Positions 33,678 through 46,833 of a DNA stretch of 64,000 nucleotides are shown here, piece by piece (positions within the stretch are counted from its first letter, which is position 1; each line of letters starts with the position of its first letter). The notes beneath the pieces are model-generated. The model made no database searches and had not been told where the DNA came from. It worked only from the letters and a program-made list of their open reading frames with translations. The position numbers were made by a program, and so were the translations under genes. The stretch spans positions 5,232,819 through 5,296,818 of the forward strand of contig NW_024881316.1 in the NCBI RefSeq assembly GCF_018691265.1. The letters are read 5' to 3'. The stretch is from Tyto alba (Eukaryota; Chordata; Aves; Strigiformes; Tytonidae).

Positions 33678-36276
33678 GTAAAAATAAAGTAATCAGAAAA
33701 GCTGATTGAGCTATAAACAATACTACAAATGAGGGATAGAGAAAAGCCAAACAAAATTCCTGTGCTGAGTATCTCCTAAATGTTGGGGTCCTAGAGGAAA
33801 AATAATTTTCAAAAAAATATTATCCATCTTTATGCAGAAAAATCCTTTCTTCCATGAGTTTTGAAGCACTGTTCAGCTCTTTAGTCCGTTCCCAGATAAT
33901 ACTGCAAATGTTTCTCTGGTTCAGAGTGTTGTCTCAGACATTTGAATGAGAGCACAAGCTGTTCTTCAAGGCCAGGGTGTTGAACAACTATACATGATCC
34001 TCAGAACCCTCTCTGAAATTCTGTGACAAATTCTTAATAGGAAAATAAATCGATGAATTGCTAGCACTTTTTATCTAGAATACTTGTTCCATTATAGATG
34101 TCACAATCTTCAAAATCTCACAAGTTCAAAAAGAAATCTGCGTGGTATAAACTTACTAATACACTCTCAACACCGCTTTCACTTCAAAATTGCAGTGTTT
34201 TTGTCAGAAATGCAGAAAAGACACCTTTTTGCAGCCTCTCTGAATTTAGTTGATACAAAGTTTGCTGTCCAGCATATTGTAACTCATGCCTTGGTTTTGA
34301 GATATATATTGCATACTTAGTTGTTCAATGAGAAGCAGAACTGGTTACATGGGTCTCCTATAGGTGTGTGTTTCATGGAGAAATTCTCAGACATCTAATG
34401 AAGCATGAGCATTACTCAAAGCTTTTCTCAGTGTTGAAGAATGCACAGCACTTCTCCAAATGAAACTTCATCCCTCAGCATAAGAAATAATGGGACCTCT
34501 GTCTGGTCAGTGAGTTCATAGGAGCTTAAGGGTGCTATCCACCTGTGAAATGTAGCTGAAATGGGCTGGTGTATTTGAAGGTTAATTTCTTTGGTGCACA
34601 GACATACAATTTTTGCAAACAAAGAATCTGGAGCTCATGCACTTCATTTCCTTAGGAAACCAAACTTTTCTTTTTTTAACATATAGATTGCACTTAGCAC
34701 CAAAGGCTAGGAGTTGAACTTCTTCAAAATGATAGCTAATATGTCAAAAGAGCAGTGTAATTAAAAACTTCATGATATATCCAGACTGTATGGCACTAGC
34801 ATAAACTAGGAAATCTCTCTATTTATTGGTAAGTGCTGTTTCTAAATAAAGAAATTATATCTGCAGTGTAACAGTAGTAATCACACCTTGTGCCTGTTTG
34901 GAATACTATAATTATTCTGTGTTTCTAGTAGCTTATTTTATGTGTGTATATTTACTTTGTAGTTTGATATATTCCATCTTTTACTATAAACAAAGAATAT
35001 CTGATAAGTTTTCAGATGAAGATCCACATATTAATAGCAATCTCTTTAAGTTCTGTGTAGGTTGTGAACTGATTAACTTAGAGTTGTCTTGGTCTCTTTC
35101 ATGATCAAGTATTTGAGGTAAGAGGCTTCATAGCTTCAAAGAGAAACTGTTTGAGGGTTTTTTGCGGGGCTTTTAGTTTTAGAATGCTTTCCTATCTGTT
35201 CTATCAAAGAGCAGATTTACCAGCTTTGTGTAGTATTTCCAATTTGTAAAATTAAACTTCATATTTCTTTAATTAAAGTTTTTTCTGAAAGCCATTGTCT
35301 ATGTATTAGATATAAGACTTGAGTACACAACTCAAATGAGAGGCTTTGTGCTCTCACTGATCATGGCTCTGAAATGTAGGACATTAGAAGCAAAAGAGAA
35401 AGCACTCTTTATTATGGAATAGCTATTGAATCATCTGTCCAGTTTCTATTGGACAGTCTGGGTAGAACATCTGCAGTTCTTACCTTCAGAAGTGTGCAGT
35501 CAGTGGTATAGATCAGTAAAACAGCTACTTGTATCAAATTATTCTTTACTTTTAGTTATTAGGAAAAGAAAAAGGATTATAATGCAATAAAAATTAGGTT
35601 GATCCTTAAGGATATTTGCCCTTCCCTGATTGAACTCCTGCCAGACATGATCTCATTAGATGCCCTAATGGAAGTCTTTGTTCCATTAGATGACACTAAA
35701 CAGAATTTTACTTTGTAAGAATCATTTTAAACTGCTTTTGTGCTTCTCTGTTTCTGAGTTTAGATCTTCCTGGGTAAAAGTAGATTTTTTTTTTTTTTTT
35801 TTTCCACTGGATGAAGATGAGGCAAAATCTGGGGGAAGCAGTTTTGATGTCTTTTTAATAGCCCTCAAGTATTTGTCAAGTATTAGCTAAGCTATTGCCA
35901 CTGTTTCATTTCCTGTTTGTCTTTCCATTTGATTCTCTGTTGGATTAAACCAGCATGATCATATGGTCAACATACAGTATTCAGAAGTTACCACTGAGGA
36001 GCTCCATCTGAATACATTCCATGAATGACTTAAACTTTTGCATTCTAGGTCCAAACAAAAAATAATTTGAGCTTCATTCTACTATCATGTAAAGAAGGTG
36101 GCTGACCTTGCAATTACATGCCCTCTCCTTCCCCTTTTCTCTTTTACCAGAAGATAAATGGATAATATTTTCAGATTAAAATTAATAAATCTGTTAGTGC
36201 ACAACTCTATAAAATCTATTACCTGTCTTTGTGACTGTAAAGTCAGCTAAGTCCTCTTGTTTTTCCTGTTCTTCAG
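33678..36276 (+). other. ASCC3: ASCC3 intron n-o (2599 bp)
   Basis: AT-rich intron with a T19 run at 35785-35803. No recognisable gene, RNA or mobile element. Confidence 0.85.
35785..35803 (+). repeat. T19 homopolymer
   Basis: Uninterrupted thymine run in the sense strand, about 470 bp before exon o. Simple slippage tract. Confidence 0.85.
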
Positions 36277-36402
36277 CTTGTTAGATGTGCTGGCTGACCA
36301 CTTGAATGCTGAAATTGCTGCTGGGACTATTACTTCTAAGCAGGATGCAATGGATTATATCACCTGGACTTATTTCTTCCGTCGACTCATAATGAACCCA
36401 AC
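36277..36402 (+). CDS. ASCC3: ASCC3 exon o: cassette 2 winged helix
   Basis: 126 nt, phase 2 at both ends, so skipping would stay in frame. The acceptor is ttcttcag (ends 36276) and the donor is gtgagt (36403). It encodes [17 protein letters not shown], then [20 protein letters not shown], then LIMNP and the first two bases of threonine. The LNAEI...TITSKQDA...[12 protein letters not shown] pattern is the winged-helix domain that bridges the motor to the Sec63 module. The following intron is 9.9 kb. Confidence 0.96.
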
Positions 36403-39156
36403 GTGAGTACAAAATACAAATGCAGGTTAATCTAAAGGTAACTTGAGAGTAGAGTTGATCCAAAGGTGGTCCCAGTGCTGTTAGAGTCTAGAATGCTTAG
36501 CAGTCTCCAATGTAGAAGTATTATTGGCCCACACGTGGAATAAAACTTGCATGCACATTTTTTGAATATATTTTTCTCTAAATATAAATGCATTTCCTGG
36601 CAGATAACTTTACAGTTTAGTGACAACTGTAAAATAGCCTTATTGAGAGGGCTACATCAGCATCCCTAAAATAAAACTCCAGATTATCACATTCCTTTAG
36701 GTATTGTATTTATCTGACACTTTTTTTTTTAGCTACCGCATTGATATGGTCTGCCCAGTTTTCTATGGAGGACCTATTAAGACCTGGATTCTCCTAATAA
36801 ATGAGAAAATAGCTATCAGCTGTTTCTCTGTGATAAAGTTTACTTTCATTAGGGTATCCTGGTGAAACCATGTGTGCAATATTTTCAATTATTGTTATCA
36901 TCCTGCCTAGCTCCAGCTGGTATGCAGATCATTCTGAGCTCTTCCAGCAATGTAGCCTGCCTTTGCCACAACCTTGTTTTGGGTAAAGGGGATGTTACCT
37001 ATGACATGATCATTCACCCACCAGAATAATGTGGCAAATAAAGAATTAGGCATTTATAGCACTAAATATTTCTTGATGTACTCCAGAGTGTTATATTTCT
37101 GAAATCAAGTTAATGTCTGTAACATTTGGCTGAATTTTCAGCTGGGTTCTTTATGGGCAACGGCTGGTGGGAGCCTGCAGATGATAAAATAATTTCCTTT
37201 AATTCTTTTTTGCTCTTCATTAGTTTTGAATTCTGCATCTAGTCCTGTGCTGAGAATCTCCCACAAAACAGAACTTCCATCTAAACTTATTGGGAAATAA
37301 AAAATGCAGAATGTTAGAACTGTAAACTAAGAAAAACAATTCTCTCACTTCATAACAAAATTAATACATTTATGTGGAAGATATTTCTCCCCTGAGAGTG
37401 ACAAACAGCTAAATTCTGGTTTTGTGTAGGTGGTAAAACAGACACAGCTTTACATGTGAGTAAAACTGTGTTTATTCGTATGACTTTAGAATTTAGACAT
37501 GATCCTTACTACAACTCATGTTAAAAATTTTTTAGTATAAAAAAATAAGTAATGTTATTTTAAAATGTCTTCCTCTTGAATTGCTGTGTTAAAGTCATTT
37601 TGTTGATTTGTCTTTGGCAAGCTTTGATCGTGTGGTATCTGTGGTAGGTAGATTTTTAAGACACAACATATAGACCATAGGTAACTATAGAATATAGAAA
37701 TGTAGTCATTTGATTTAATAGGCAAGCTCTTCCCAATATAAAGGAAGGTCCCCACTGGCGTATGAGGTTGGCATATTGACTGATGGTCCTTTTTTCTCAG
37801 CAGTTTCTTTACTGTGCAATGCCATGGAAAGGTAAATCTGAAGTTATCACAATATCAACTTTTAAGCAAAAGTTCTGCTATTCTGAGAGGATTGTAGGAA
37901 GAAAGATGGGGAGGGAACAAGACAAACCACTATATTTCATACAAAATGAACATTTCATGACAAGTCATGCCCATAATGGCAGGATAGGAATGCATATTGA
38001 AGTTTCTTATTGAAGTTTCTAATGAAATTGGAGTCTTTCACTGGAACACCACACATGCAGGTTGGAACAGTTCACAAGTTGTGCTTCTTGAGCTCATCCA
38101 CACAGGGGTACTCAGCATTCCTTCTGCATTCAGTCACGTAGGAAGAAAAAACAAAGATATTACTGACTTCGTCAAAGAGGTCAATTCTAGATACCAAGTG
38201 CAAATGCAGTGGATGTGCACACTTTCCATTCTTTGACGTGATAATAAATTCTGTTAAGTTTCATCCAAAGTTACTAAACTAGCCAGTTAATAGAGTTCCT
38301 GGACCTGCTACGTGTGGTATTTTCAGACCTCCTACAAGCCAAGCAGTTCCAGCGTGGTCAGTGTTTGAATGAGGTGCATCAAAGGACAACTGAAGAGTTT
38401 TATGAACAGAAGTCGGTGATAGTTGAGATAGCTTTGAATAAATTGCAATATGGTAATGGAGTTTACTGTGCCATAGATGAGCATATGAAATAGTTGCTAT
38501 TACCAAACACGAACTATTTGTGGCCCTTAATAATCCAAAGGGTTTAGGGTTTATTTCTTTTCAAAGAGTAGGAGCACAATGGCTGAATTTTTGTTCGGGT
38601 AGTTATACAACACCCATTCCATGTCACTCTACACAGTGTTCATCATCTCCTGCCCTGAAGCAATTTTGTTGACTTTCTCTCCACTGTGAAACAAGAACTA
38701 TTTTCCAGCCAGCAGGTGATTGTACCTTAGTGGTGAATAAGTAATTCCCATATGCATGATTGGTAAATTGCCTTGGGATTCATTGGCATAAAAGTCATCG
38801 CATGTGATGCTGTAAATCCCCAAAATAATGGGCTTCGATAATATGCAGAAGATTTATATTCTCGTTTATTGCCAGTTTTAGCTACTTGTATATTAAAGCT
38901 GCATAAACAAATCTCAGATCATTCTATTCCAATCCAGTATCATAAAATGCCTTACTGAATGCCTACAATTTGTACTATTTAAGTAATGTTAATCTGCCTT
39001 TGTTGTGAGATAGAGATCAAAGTATCCTTTTGCTCTAAGTATCCAGGTTTCTTCTAAACGTGCAGTCATTATGAAAGTTTTTCTGGCACACTTGAGATAA
39101 TTTCTTAGACTTGTAATAATGGCTTTTTTAATGGTGGTGGTGAAAATCTTTGCATG

Positions 39157-39744
39157 CATCATGATTTAACCCCAGCTGGCAATTAAGCCCCACACAGCCA
39201 ATCGCTCGCTCTCCCCTGGTGGGATAGGGAAGAAAATCAGAAAAGTGAGAAAACTCGGGGGTTGAGATAAAGACAGTTCAATAGGTGAAGCAGAAGCCTC
39301 GCACACAAGCAAAGCAAAACAAGGAGTTCACTCACCCCTTCCCATGGGCAGGCGGCTGCTCAGCCACCCCCAGGCCAGCCGGGCTCCATCGCGTGTAACG
39401 GTGACTTGGGAAGGGAAACACCATCACTCCGAACAGCCCCCTCTTCCTTCTACTTCCCCCAGCTTTATGTGCTGAACATAATGTCATATGTTGTGGGATG
39501 TCCCTGGGGTCAGTTGGGGCCAGCTGGCCCGGCTGTGTCCCCTCCCAGCTCCTTGTGCCCCCCAGCCCCCTCGCCGGCGGGGCGGTGGGAGAAGCGGAAG
39601 AGGCCTTGGCTCTGCGTAAGCACCGCTCAGCAATAATGAAAACATCCCTGTCTTATCAACACTGTTTTCGGCACAAATCCAAAACATAGCCCCATACTAG
39701 CTACAATGAATGCAATTATCTCTATCCCAGCCCAAACCAGCATA
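39157..39744 (-). mobile_element. Solo LTR of an endogenous retrovirus (ERVL-like, avian)
   Basis: GC-richer block of about 588 bp that I recognise, read on the minus strand, as a widespread bird retroviral LTR. It runs from ctgggatagagat-like sequence near 39730 to the ggggttaaat end near 39165. A degraded TATA-like cataaag lies near 39460-39475, and a decayed polyadenylation-signal region near 39280. The expected TG...CA ends have mutated, and the 5-bp flanks gcatg (39152-39156) and acgtg (39745-39749) match at three of five positions, compatible with an old target duplication. No internal gag, pol or env sequence is present. It lies antisense to ASCC3 within a large intron. Confidence 0.8.
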
Positions 39745-41780
39745 ACGTGTTACAATGCTTCTTTTCATCATTTTAATTTTCTTGTTTGATGAACTCCTGT
39801 ATCTTGAAATCTGTGAAATGGGCTTTAACTGCCTAGTTAAGAGGAGTAACTGAGCTATCGATTTGGGGGAGCGAAGCAGCTGAGTGCTAGTTTTGTTCAG
39901 AGGCATACTGACTAGTTATGTGCATGTTGTTCAAGAGATGATGTGCAAATGAGAGGGGTGGTCCAAATAAAACTGTTATCAAAGCATATCAGTCTTAATA
40001 TCCAGAGTTTCTTCCCTGTTCTTTCCCTCGCCCAAAGCAATTATTCCTAATTGTAGCGGATTTGAATTTACACATTAAGTCAAAGTTTCTGTGCTGCTTC
40101 AGTCAGGTACTACAACATGTTATCCTTTCCACATACAACTGTAATTGATATGTTCTTTACTTAGTCAAGATCATAGAAGACAGATCAGCAAAGTGCCCCA
40201 TTCTTTAAAAGGGGCTATTTTGAGAGTGTCATCTATCTCCTTTCCTTGGCTGAAACTCCTTGACTATTTCATTCTTTTACCCATATAAAAGATTGCAATC
40301 TGCAACTTCCTACAAAAGAGAAAGGGCTATGGGAAACAGTTTCTGTAAATCAAATTATGACGTTTTCCAAATGCATGTGCAATAAGAGGGAAATGGAAAT
40401 TTACAACATATTTAAAGTTAAGCAGAATCAGCTTCCATTTGGAAAGTTAATTTTTAGATATTCTGAAAGCACATATCACATCACTGTTAAAATGTGTGTG
40501 ATGTTTTATGTATTTATAAATAGCCATGCGAGCGTGTAGATGTGTATATGTACACACTTATAAAATCAGTCTGCCATGTAAATTCCTTGTGAAGACCTAA
40601 AAATGTTAATCTATTAATTCATTCTGAGAATTAATATTAAGGGTATTTTTTTCACTTTATGTCAGTCTTATGAAGTTTTCTGGAGTGAAATAATATGTAA
40701 CATAAATAATAATTGAATTATCTTAGGCGGATGGTCTTAGCATCATACACTTATATTTTACTTTACATTTCCTTTTCTCAGTATGATTATCTGAGCATGT
40801 CTAATAACATGTGAATAAGACATCTGAATAAAAATTATGATTATATACTGTCCCTATATAGTTTCTGGTATCGAGGTGACAGCTAGTATCAGCCAGTAAG
40901 GACAGAATAATATGTATAAGTGATAAAAATCAGTTATTCAGAATTTTAGGACTAGTTTGGAATTATATCAGAAGGGGGGATTACTGAAGGAAGGTGAATT
41001 AACTAAGATTAAGGGATAAAATGGAAAAGTTTGGCAGTAGCTACTAAGAACAGAAGCTAAGAAGATGCTGGTATATTACACTGCAGTAGTTAACAATATT
41101 CATATTTTGAGTTGGAAAACTCAAAATTTCTCGGGGGGGGATTCTCTCTTTTACAGTCACATTTAGATCTGTGTGCATGTCTATATCCTTCATAAGTAAC
41201 AGCTATAGGCATTATTATGAATTTCATAAGAAGAGCTTGTTCTTTTTAAATTATTAGGGTCACAGTGATGTGAAAAGTACAGGAATGTAGTTCATGGCAT
41301 GCTTTTACCAAAACTATTCACATGAATAAAGTTTTTCTGATTCTCTGACTGGGAAGCCCAGGGCTGCTGAGTCTTTGGGCCACCGCCTGTTCCCCACCCT
41401 GCTGCAGTCTTAGGTGAGAGTGCAAAGCTGAAGACCCTGCGTCTCCCTGTTCAGAAAGCAAATTCACATTATTGTCTTCTTACTCTTGGATCTGACTTAC
41501 CTGTACAAATTATCCGTTGGAATATGTAATATGAAAAAGCAATGCCTGATCAATATGTAAGCAAATTTACATGTGCCTGTTACATCTGATTTCTCACCTT
41601 GTGAAGGCATCTTAGGAGGCAAACTTTCTTGTGAATATTTTAATTAGAAGGACTGATGTGGATGCAAATACCTTGCTGATGTCAGAGAAACTGGACTCTT
41701 TTTTGATCTTCTTAAATAACCACAATGTACAATATATTGAAAACTGATTAAAGATAGTAATGTACCTATTTCTCATATGT

Positions 41781-41860
41781 GCCATAAACAAATATATGAA
41801 TGCAAGAAAATACAACGCCCGGCATAAGGAAATACATGAGTGCAAGAAAATACAGCACAA
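41781..41860 (+). repeat. 40-bp tandem duplication (two copies)
   Basis: Units at 41781-41820 and 41821-41860 match at about 31 of 40 positions, including an identical tgcaagaaaa block. It looks like an old local tandem duplication. No function is evident. Confidence 0.75.
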
Positions 41861-44800
41861 GTAAAATGCAGATAGAGATTACTGTCTGCAGCATTTGTGC
41901 ATGCTGTAATGCACTTTAGCAAGTCAGTCACGAACTCCAGAGTCTGTCAGCAATGCCTCAACAGCAGAAGTGAGTTGGTGGCTTGGTTCATAGCTCTCTG
42001 GCTGTGAAGGTCCATCAGTTGTGCCGTATACTCAGTACCATTTCCATAGTGCCATTTGAAGCTGGCAGCTGCTGAAGGCCACGAGCTGATGAAAGTAAAC
42101 CCAACTGATGACTGCAGTCTTCCCCCGTACTTGTTCCCAACAAAATTCTGCTTTCTGGACCGTAAAATCCCAGAAAGCACACTTTCTTGCTATCAAGTGA
42201 ATGCTGTAGATTTGGCCTTTTTGTGCAATTGTTTCAAAACCTTCCGGCTAGCAAGTTTTCTCTTTTAATATTTTTGGCTGACTCTGCCACCGATTTTCAT
42301 TATGTGTGTCACTATTACTACCGTATAATCTGAACATAAAAAACATGGTGCTGTAACAAATGACTTCACAGCATTGACAGTTATAGCAGGACCATTTCAA
42401 GGCTGATGAAAAATTTCCCAGAGAGATCTCAGGTCAGGTTTACATAAGCTAAACAGGAAATGATTGCCACCATTCACATTAAATCCTAAATGTTTTGTGT
42501 AACTTCATCTACATTTTATGTTCCTGCACGTCTCTCTGTCTTTCTCAGCTGATGAAATTCCACACTTCCTTAGATTAGAGAAATAAGTTCATGTTTCATG
42601 GTTTGTTGTTCTTGCTAAGCTCTACAAGGTTTGGGATTTTAAATATATTATTTAAAAGACAATAAAAAGTTCCTTCGGTTTTTGATTGTTTCAATTTTAC
42701 ATACTTTGTAAATTTTTATGATACCTAGGGGTTTGTTACTGCTTTTTCCCAATGGACTACTAATGGAAGTTAGCCTGTCTAGCCCATGTGCTAGATGCTG
42801 TTAGGATAAAACTGCCTTTGACTTTCACACCTCTCAGGGGACGAGTAATTGTTGTGTTCAAACAGCCTGTAATTGTGATCCCGCTGGCTTTCTCAGTACG
42901 CTTCTGGCTATTAGAATCATTAAACAACTCAGCACCTGTTAACAGCATTGTAAATATTCAACCCTGCTTGTGTGCAGGTTGAGTCCAATATAGGAGAAGG
43001 CTTACAGAGCCCAGGCTCATAAATTAGAGCTTCTGACAAGTCAATTATTGTGAAACTGGGCTTCACTGTGAAATAAATGAAATGGTGTGCTGATAAAAAG
43101 GTAGGCTGTCTGTTTATAGCAAAGGGAAAATAATGACTAGATGATTCAATGCAGTGAGCATGAAACTGCATTGTTTTTATTCTTTATCTGTAATTAAATA
43201 GTTGGGTAATAGAGCTTCATAGAGGAACTCACATACGATGCAGTTTTTATACTTGGAGCATACCAACATGCAAAAATTCACTTGCATTTATGCCTGCACA
43301 TTCGAAATACTGTCTAATATCATGATATCTCTGTTTTCACTAATGGTTTTAACACAGTCTTTCTAGATGAATGACTTTGCTTTTTATTAGGGGAAAATGT
43401 GCTGAGTGACCAAGAAACTCCTGTGGGTGTGCTCAAAATTGTATTTATCCCATTATAGATAGTAGTTAAAACACACTGGTACCACTTCACTCAAGATTAC
43501 AAACCATTTAAGATTTTTCTTTACATTGTTTTATTTGCACTAGACAACTAGAGATTTACACCTTTGACAAAAAAGTACCAAAAATCAGCAACTTCAAAAT
43601 TCACATAATTTTTAAAAGGCATTATAATGCCTTTTATGATTACAACTTCAGTGTGAAATACTGCAAATTAGGCAGAACACCAGATAAAATCTGTTTGAAT
43701 TAGTGTCTTCAGTTAGAGTCTCAAAAAAGAATTTCAGAGTATTGCCCATATCTCTTCCTTCGTTTTGTCAGCGTTCATCTTCAGTGTTGTGGTCCTGCAA
43801 ATAACAGTGCTGAAATGATACGGCGAAAGACTGAATACTGTGACAACAAAGTGTCTTAATTATAATCATTTCAGCAGTGTTATATTCAATTTAGAGAAAA
43901 ATACTAATAAATCATTAGTGGGTTTATGTGTATAACATAGAAAATCTTTTCACATCCTTAAACAACTTAGGTAGTTAATTTGCTCAATTATTTTCAGAAG
44001 GTAAACAAAATGTTAAAAAGTAATTTCTGCTAATAAACAGAATCTCAATGTGTTCAGTGATAAGATGTCAGGCAGATGAAAGGTGCAGATGGAAATACTG
44101 ACCATTTTTTATCATTACTGTATTACTTCAGTAAATTTAAAAAGGGACCCGTGAAAATAAAGTTGCGTTGAAAACGTTAGTGTACTTCTGCTACAAATAT
44201 GTTTTCTTTGCATAAGGCTGATAATGTATGACTGTCTACCATATAAAACTTTTTAGTCAATATAAATATTTCTTTGGGTTTTTTTGGGGACAGTAACTAT
44301 GTTTTAAATATTTGAGATCAGCTCAGCACAAACCCGTATAAAATATCATAGAGTTGAATACTCCACTACCATATATGTGCACTCTGTTGTTGTGTAATGT
44401 AGCTGACTGTTTCCTGCTATCGGAACAGGGGTTTTTTAACTTTTTCTTACGGTAGTAGTGTTTTCCTCCAGCTTTGCCCCATTTATAAATAAACATTCAA
44501 AGCATCAGGGAATGAACGCCATGATTTGGGATTAATAACAAGGGAAAAAATCTGGAAATTACTGTACTGCTATTTAGCATGCAAGCTTTTTTTCATTTAT
44601 GCTATTGCTATTCAAAAAAGATAAATGTTAAAAACTCTGTTTAAGAAAATAATGATGCAAATCAGATTCTGTTAATAAAACAGTCATGGAAGGACGCTTG
44701 TAGTGTATAAAAACACAATTCCATCATTTGAAATTTGCTAACAACAGCATTATAGTAAACTAAATAGAGCTTAAATGAGAGAACAGGATTCATCTGCCCA

Positions 44801-46303
44801 AATATAGCATCGGCTGAAGTCATTGTCTAAAGTTCCTTTTTGTAGTCAGTGATTACGTTTCACCTCATCCTCAAGCAGATGAATACTTCAGACAAGTATC
44901 ATTCTGCAAGCGCACATTTCTCTCCATTGGCAGTAAAGGGAGCTAAAAAGACTAACTCAGGTGTAGCTGTAACTATGTAAAATCAGCTAAAATGAATCTC
45001 AGCACACTGCTTTGCAGCCTGTTGTTCACCTGCACAAAGTACCACTGAAAGAACCTACTCTGCATTACAGCATGTGGTATTGTTTCCAGTGGGGATGCTG
45101 AGTACATCGTAGCAGTAGGAAATTGTAGTAAAGCAGCTGGTGTGAACAAAGGAGCATCCTTCATCATTTCAGCAATCTCGGTAGTTATTTGTGTGACAGT
45201 ATTTTACAGAATTAAATGAGCAGGGACAACCTTTTCTATTGTGCTTTTTAACACTTCAATAAATCATCAAATTTTTTGTTTGTTTAAATTCCAATTTGAA
45301 ATTGCATGATTTAATTCAGAATTTTTAAACTTTCTGGGCATGCTCAGTTTTTCTTTACTGCCCATTGAACTTAACTGTTACCTTCTGAATTGGTGCCTTT
45401 GTTGAATATGGGACACAAGCTCTTACTACATTCTTGTATGGAGTTTTCTAGGTAAAAGTGCCCTCTGAAATTATGTTAGTCTGTGTGAGTAAGAATCTTA
45501 TAACAAAGCTTAAGTTCTACAGTTAAGGAGTGCAAACTTCAAAGTCACTGGGTCCTTTTTGTGTGCTGGCATAACAATATGTTTTGGCACACTTTGTAAA
45601 CATTTTTCCTTTAAACAGATAACTAAGAACCATTGTTACTATATATAGTTTACTTAAATAGTTTTACCTGCAAATGAGCATGTGAAGTAACCACATTGAC
45701 AAATACCATATTCCTTTTTTTTAGCAATTTTAACTTTGAGAATAAAATGACACGGAAATATAACACCACCAACATTTGGACTGGTGTAAGTTTACTTTTT
45801 CAGGAGATGTCACTATATGCCTAGTTTTTACTTTTAGAGTTCCAGGATGTAACAGCAGTTGCTATCCTTGGCAGGTTTTCTTCCTTTTTCTTGAGGGTAA
45901 AATGCTGTTACTTGTGTTAGTATTGCTTGCTCACTTTCATACTTACGTGATCAGGAAAATATAGTTATGCAATCACGAAAATTTTCCCACTTACAAAATA
46001 TAGCCAGTCCCATTCTGTTTGTATCAACCTTTTGTATTAATAGACAGAGAAATTACTGTCTTTCCATATGTACATGCTTGTATTATGCTGGTTACTCCCA
46101 CAAACCATTTAAGAATCATTAATATCTTATTAGACTGTATAAGGCAATATTTCTATGTTTAACTGTTTAATGTGGATATTTGCTGTTCCAAGTATGTGTG
46201 TATATTATAGCAGCCTTTTAAGTTTTCCTACAAGACATTATTGTTAAAAATCTTCAGAGTGTAACAAGTATTCATGTAATGCATCTGTTTTCAATTTATC
46301 TAG

Positions 46304-46415
46304 TTACTATAACTTGGATGATGTGAGCCATGACACTATGAATAAGTACCTCTCAAGCCTTGTTGAGAAATCTCTCTTTGATTTGGAATGCTCCTACTGT
46401 ATTGAAATTGGGGAG
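46304..46415 (+). CDS. ASCC3: ASCC3 exon p: end of winged helix into second Sec63 unit
   Basis: 112 nt: one base completing threonine, then 37 codons. The acceptor is tttatctag (ends 46303) and the donor is gtaaga (46416). It reads YYNLDDVSHDTMNKYLSSLV, then EKSLFDLECSYCIEIGE. The NP-T-YYNL signature follows the winged helix, and the rest starts the helical approach to the C-terminal Sec63 module. By recollection this part is more divergent from mammals than the motor exons, but the frame is open. Confidence 0.95.
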
Positions 46416-46698
46416 GTAAGACTAATCTGTGCCTTGCAAGATTCAGTAAGATACACACTTCTAAAAGTTGGGAACAAGCAAGATTCATAGGTTCTCCTGA
46501 TTTGAGATGTTACTGTGGAGCTATTTGTAAGACTTACATTGAGAAGTGAGCTTAATTGGGGTTGCAGCTGAATTATGACGCTAAGTAATTTTTGCTGTTC
46601 TCTCTTATAAAGTAGTCTTAAAATACTTCACAGTTTTGTGGGAACCGTTTATTCTGAACCCCATAGGAACCACGTATATTTCATTCCTCTTCTAACAG

Positions 46699-46833
46699 GA
46701 TAATCGCAGCCTTGAACCTCTGACTTACGGCCGCATTGCTTCCTATTACTATTTGAAGCATCCAACTATTGGAATGTTCAAAGATCAGTTGAAACCTGAA
46801 AGCAACATTGAAGAATTGCTCTTAATTCTGACA
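46699..46833 (+). CDS. ASCC3: ASCC3 exon q: start of second Sec63 unit
   Basis: 135 nt, 45 codons, phase 0-0. The acceptor is tctaacag (ends 46698) and the donor is gtaagt (46834). It encodes DNRSLEPLTYGRIASYYYLK, then HPTIGMFKDQLKPESNIEEL, then LLILT. LTYGRIASYYYL is the conserved opening of Sec63 modules. This is the last ASCC3 exon I can find. The expected next exon (beginning D-A-E-E-Y in other vertebrates, from memory) is not in the remaining 17 kb. Confidence 0.96.

Larger units (their letters stand above)
36403..46303 (+). other. ASCC3: ASCC3 intron o-p (9901 bp)
   Basis: Large AT-rich intron containing the minus-strand solo LTR at 39157-39744 and a 40-bp tandem duplication at 41781-41860. 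G8 lies at 41133-41140. A stretch at about 42760-43180 looks like candidate conserved non-coding sequence (inference only). Nothing else was recognised, and the small open frames appear random. Confidence 0.85.
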
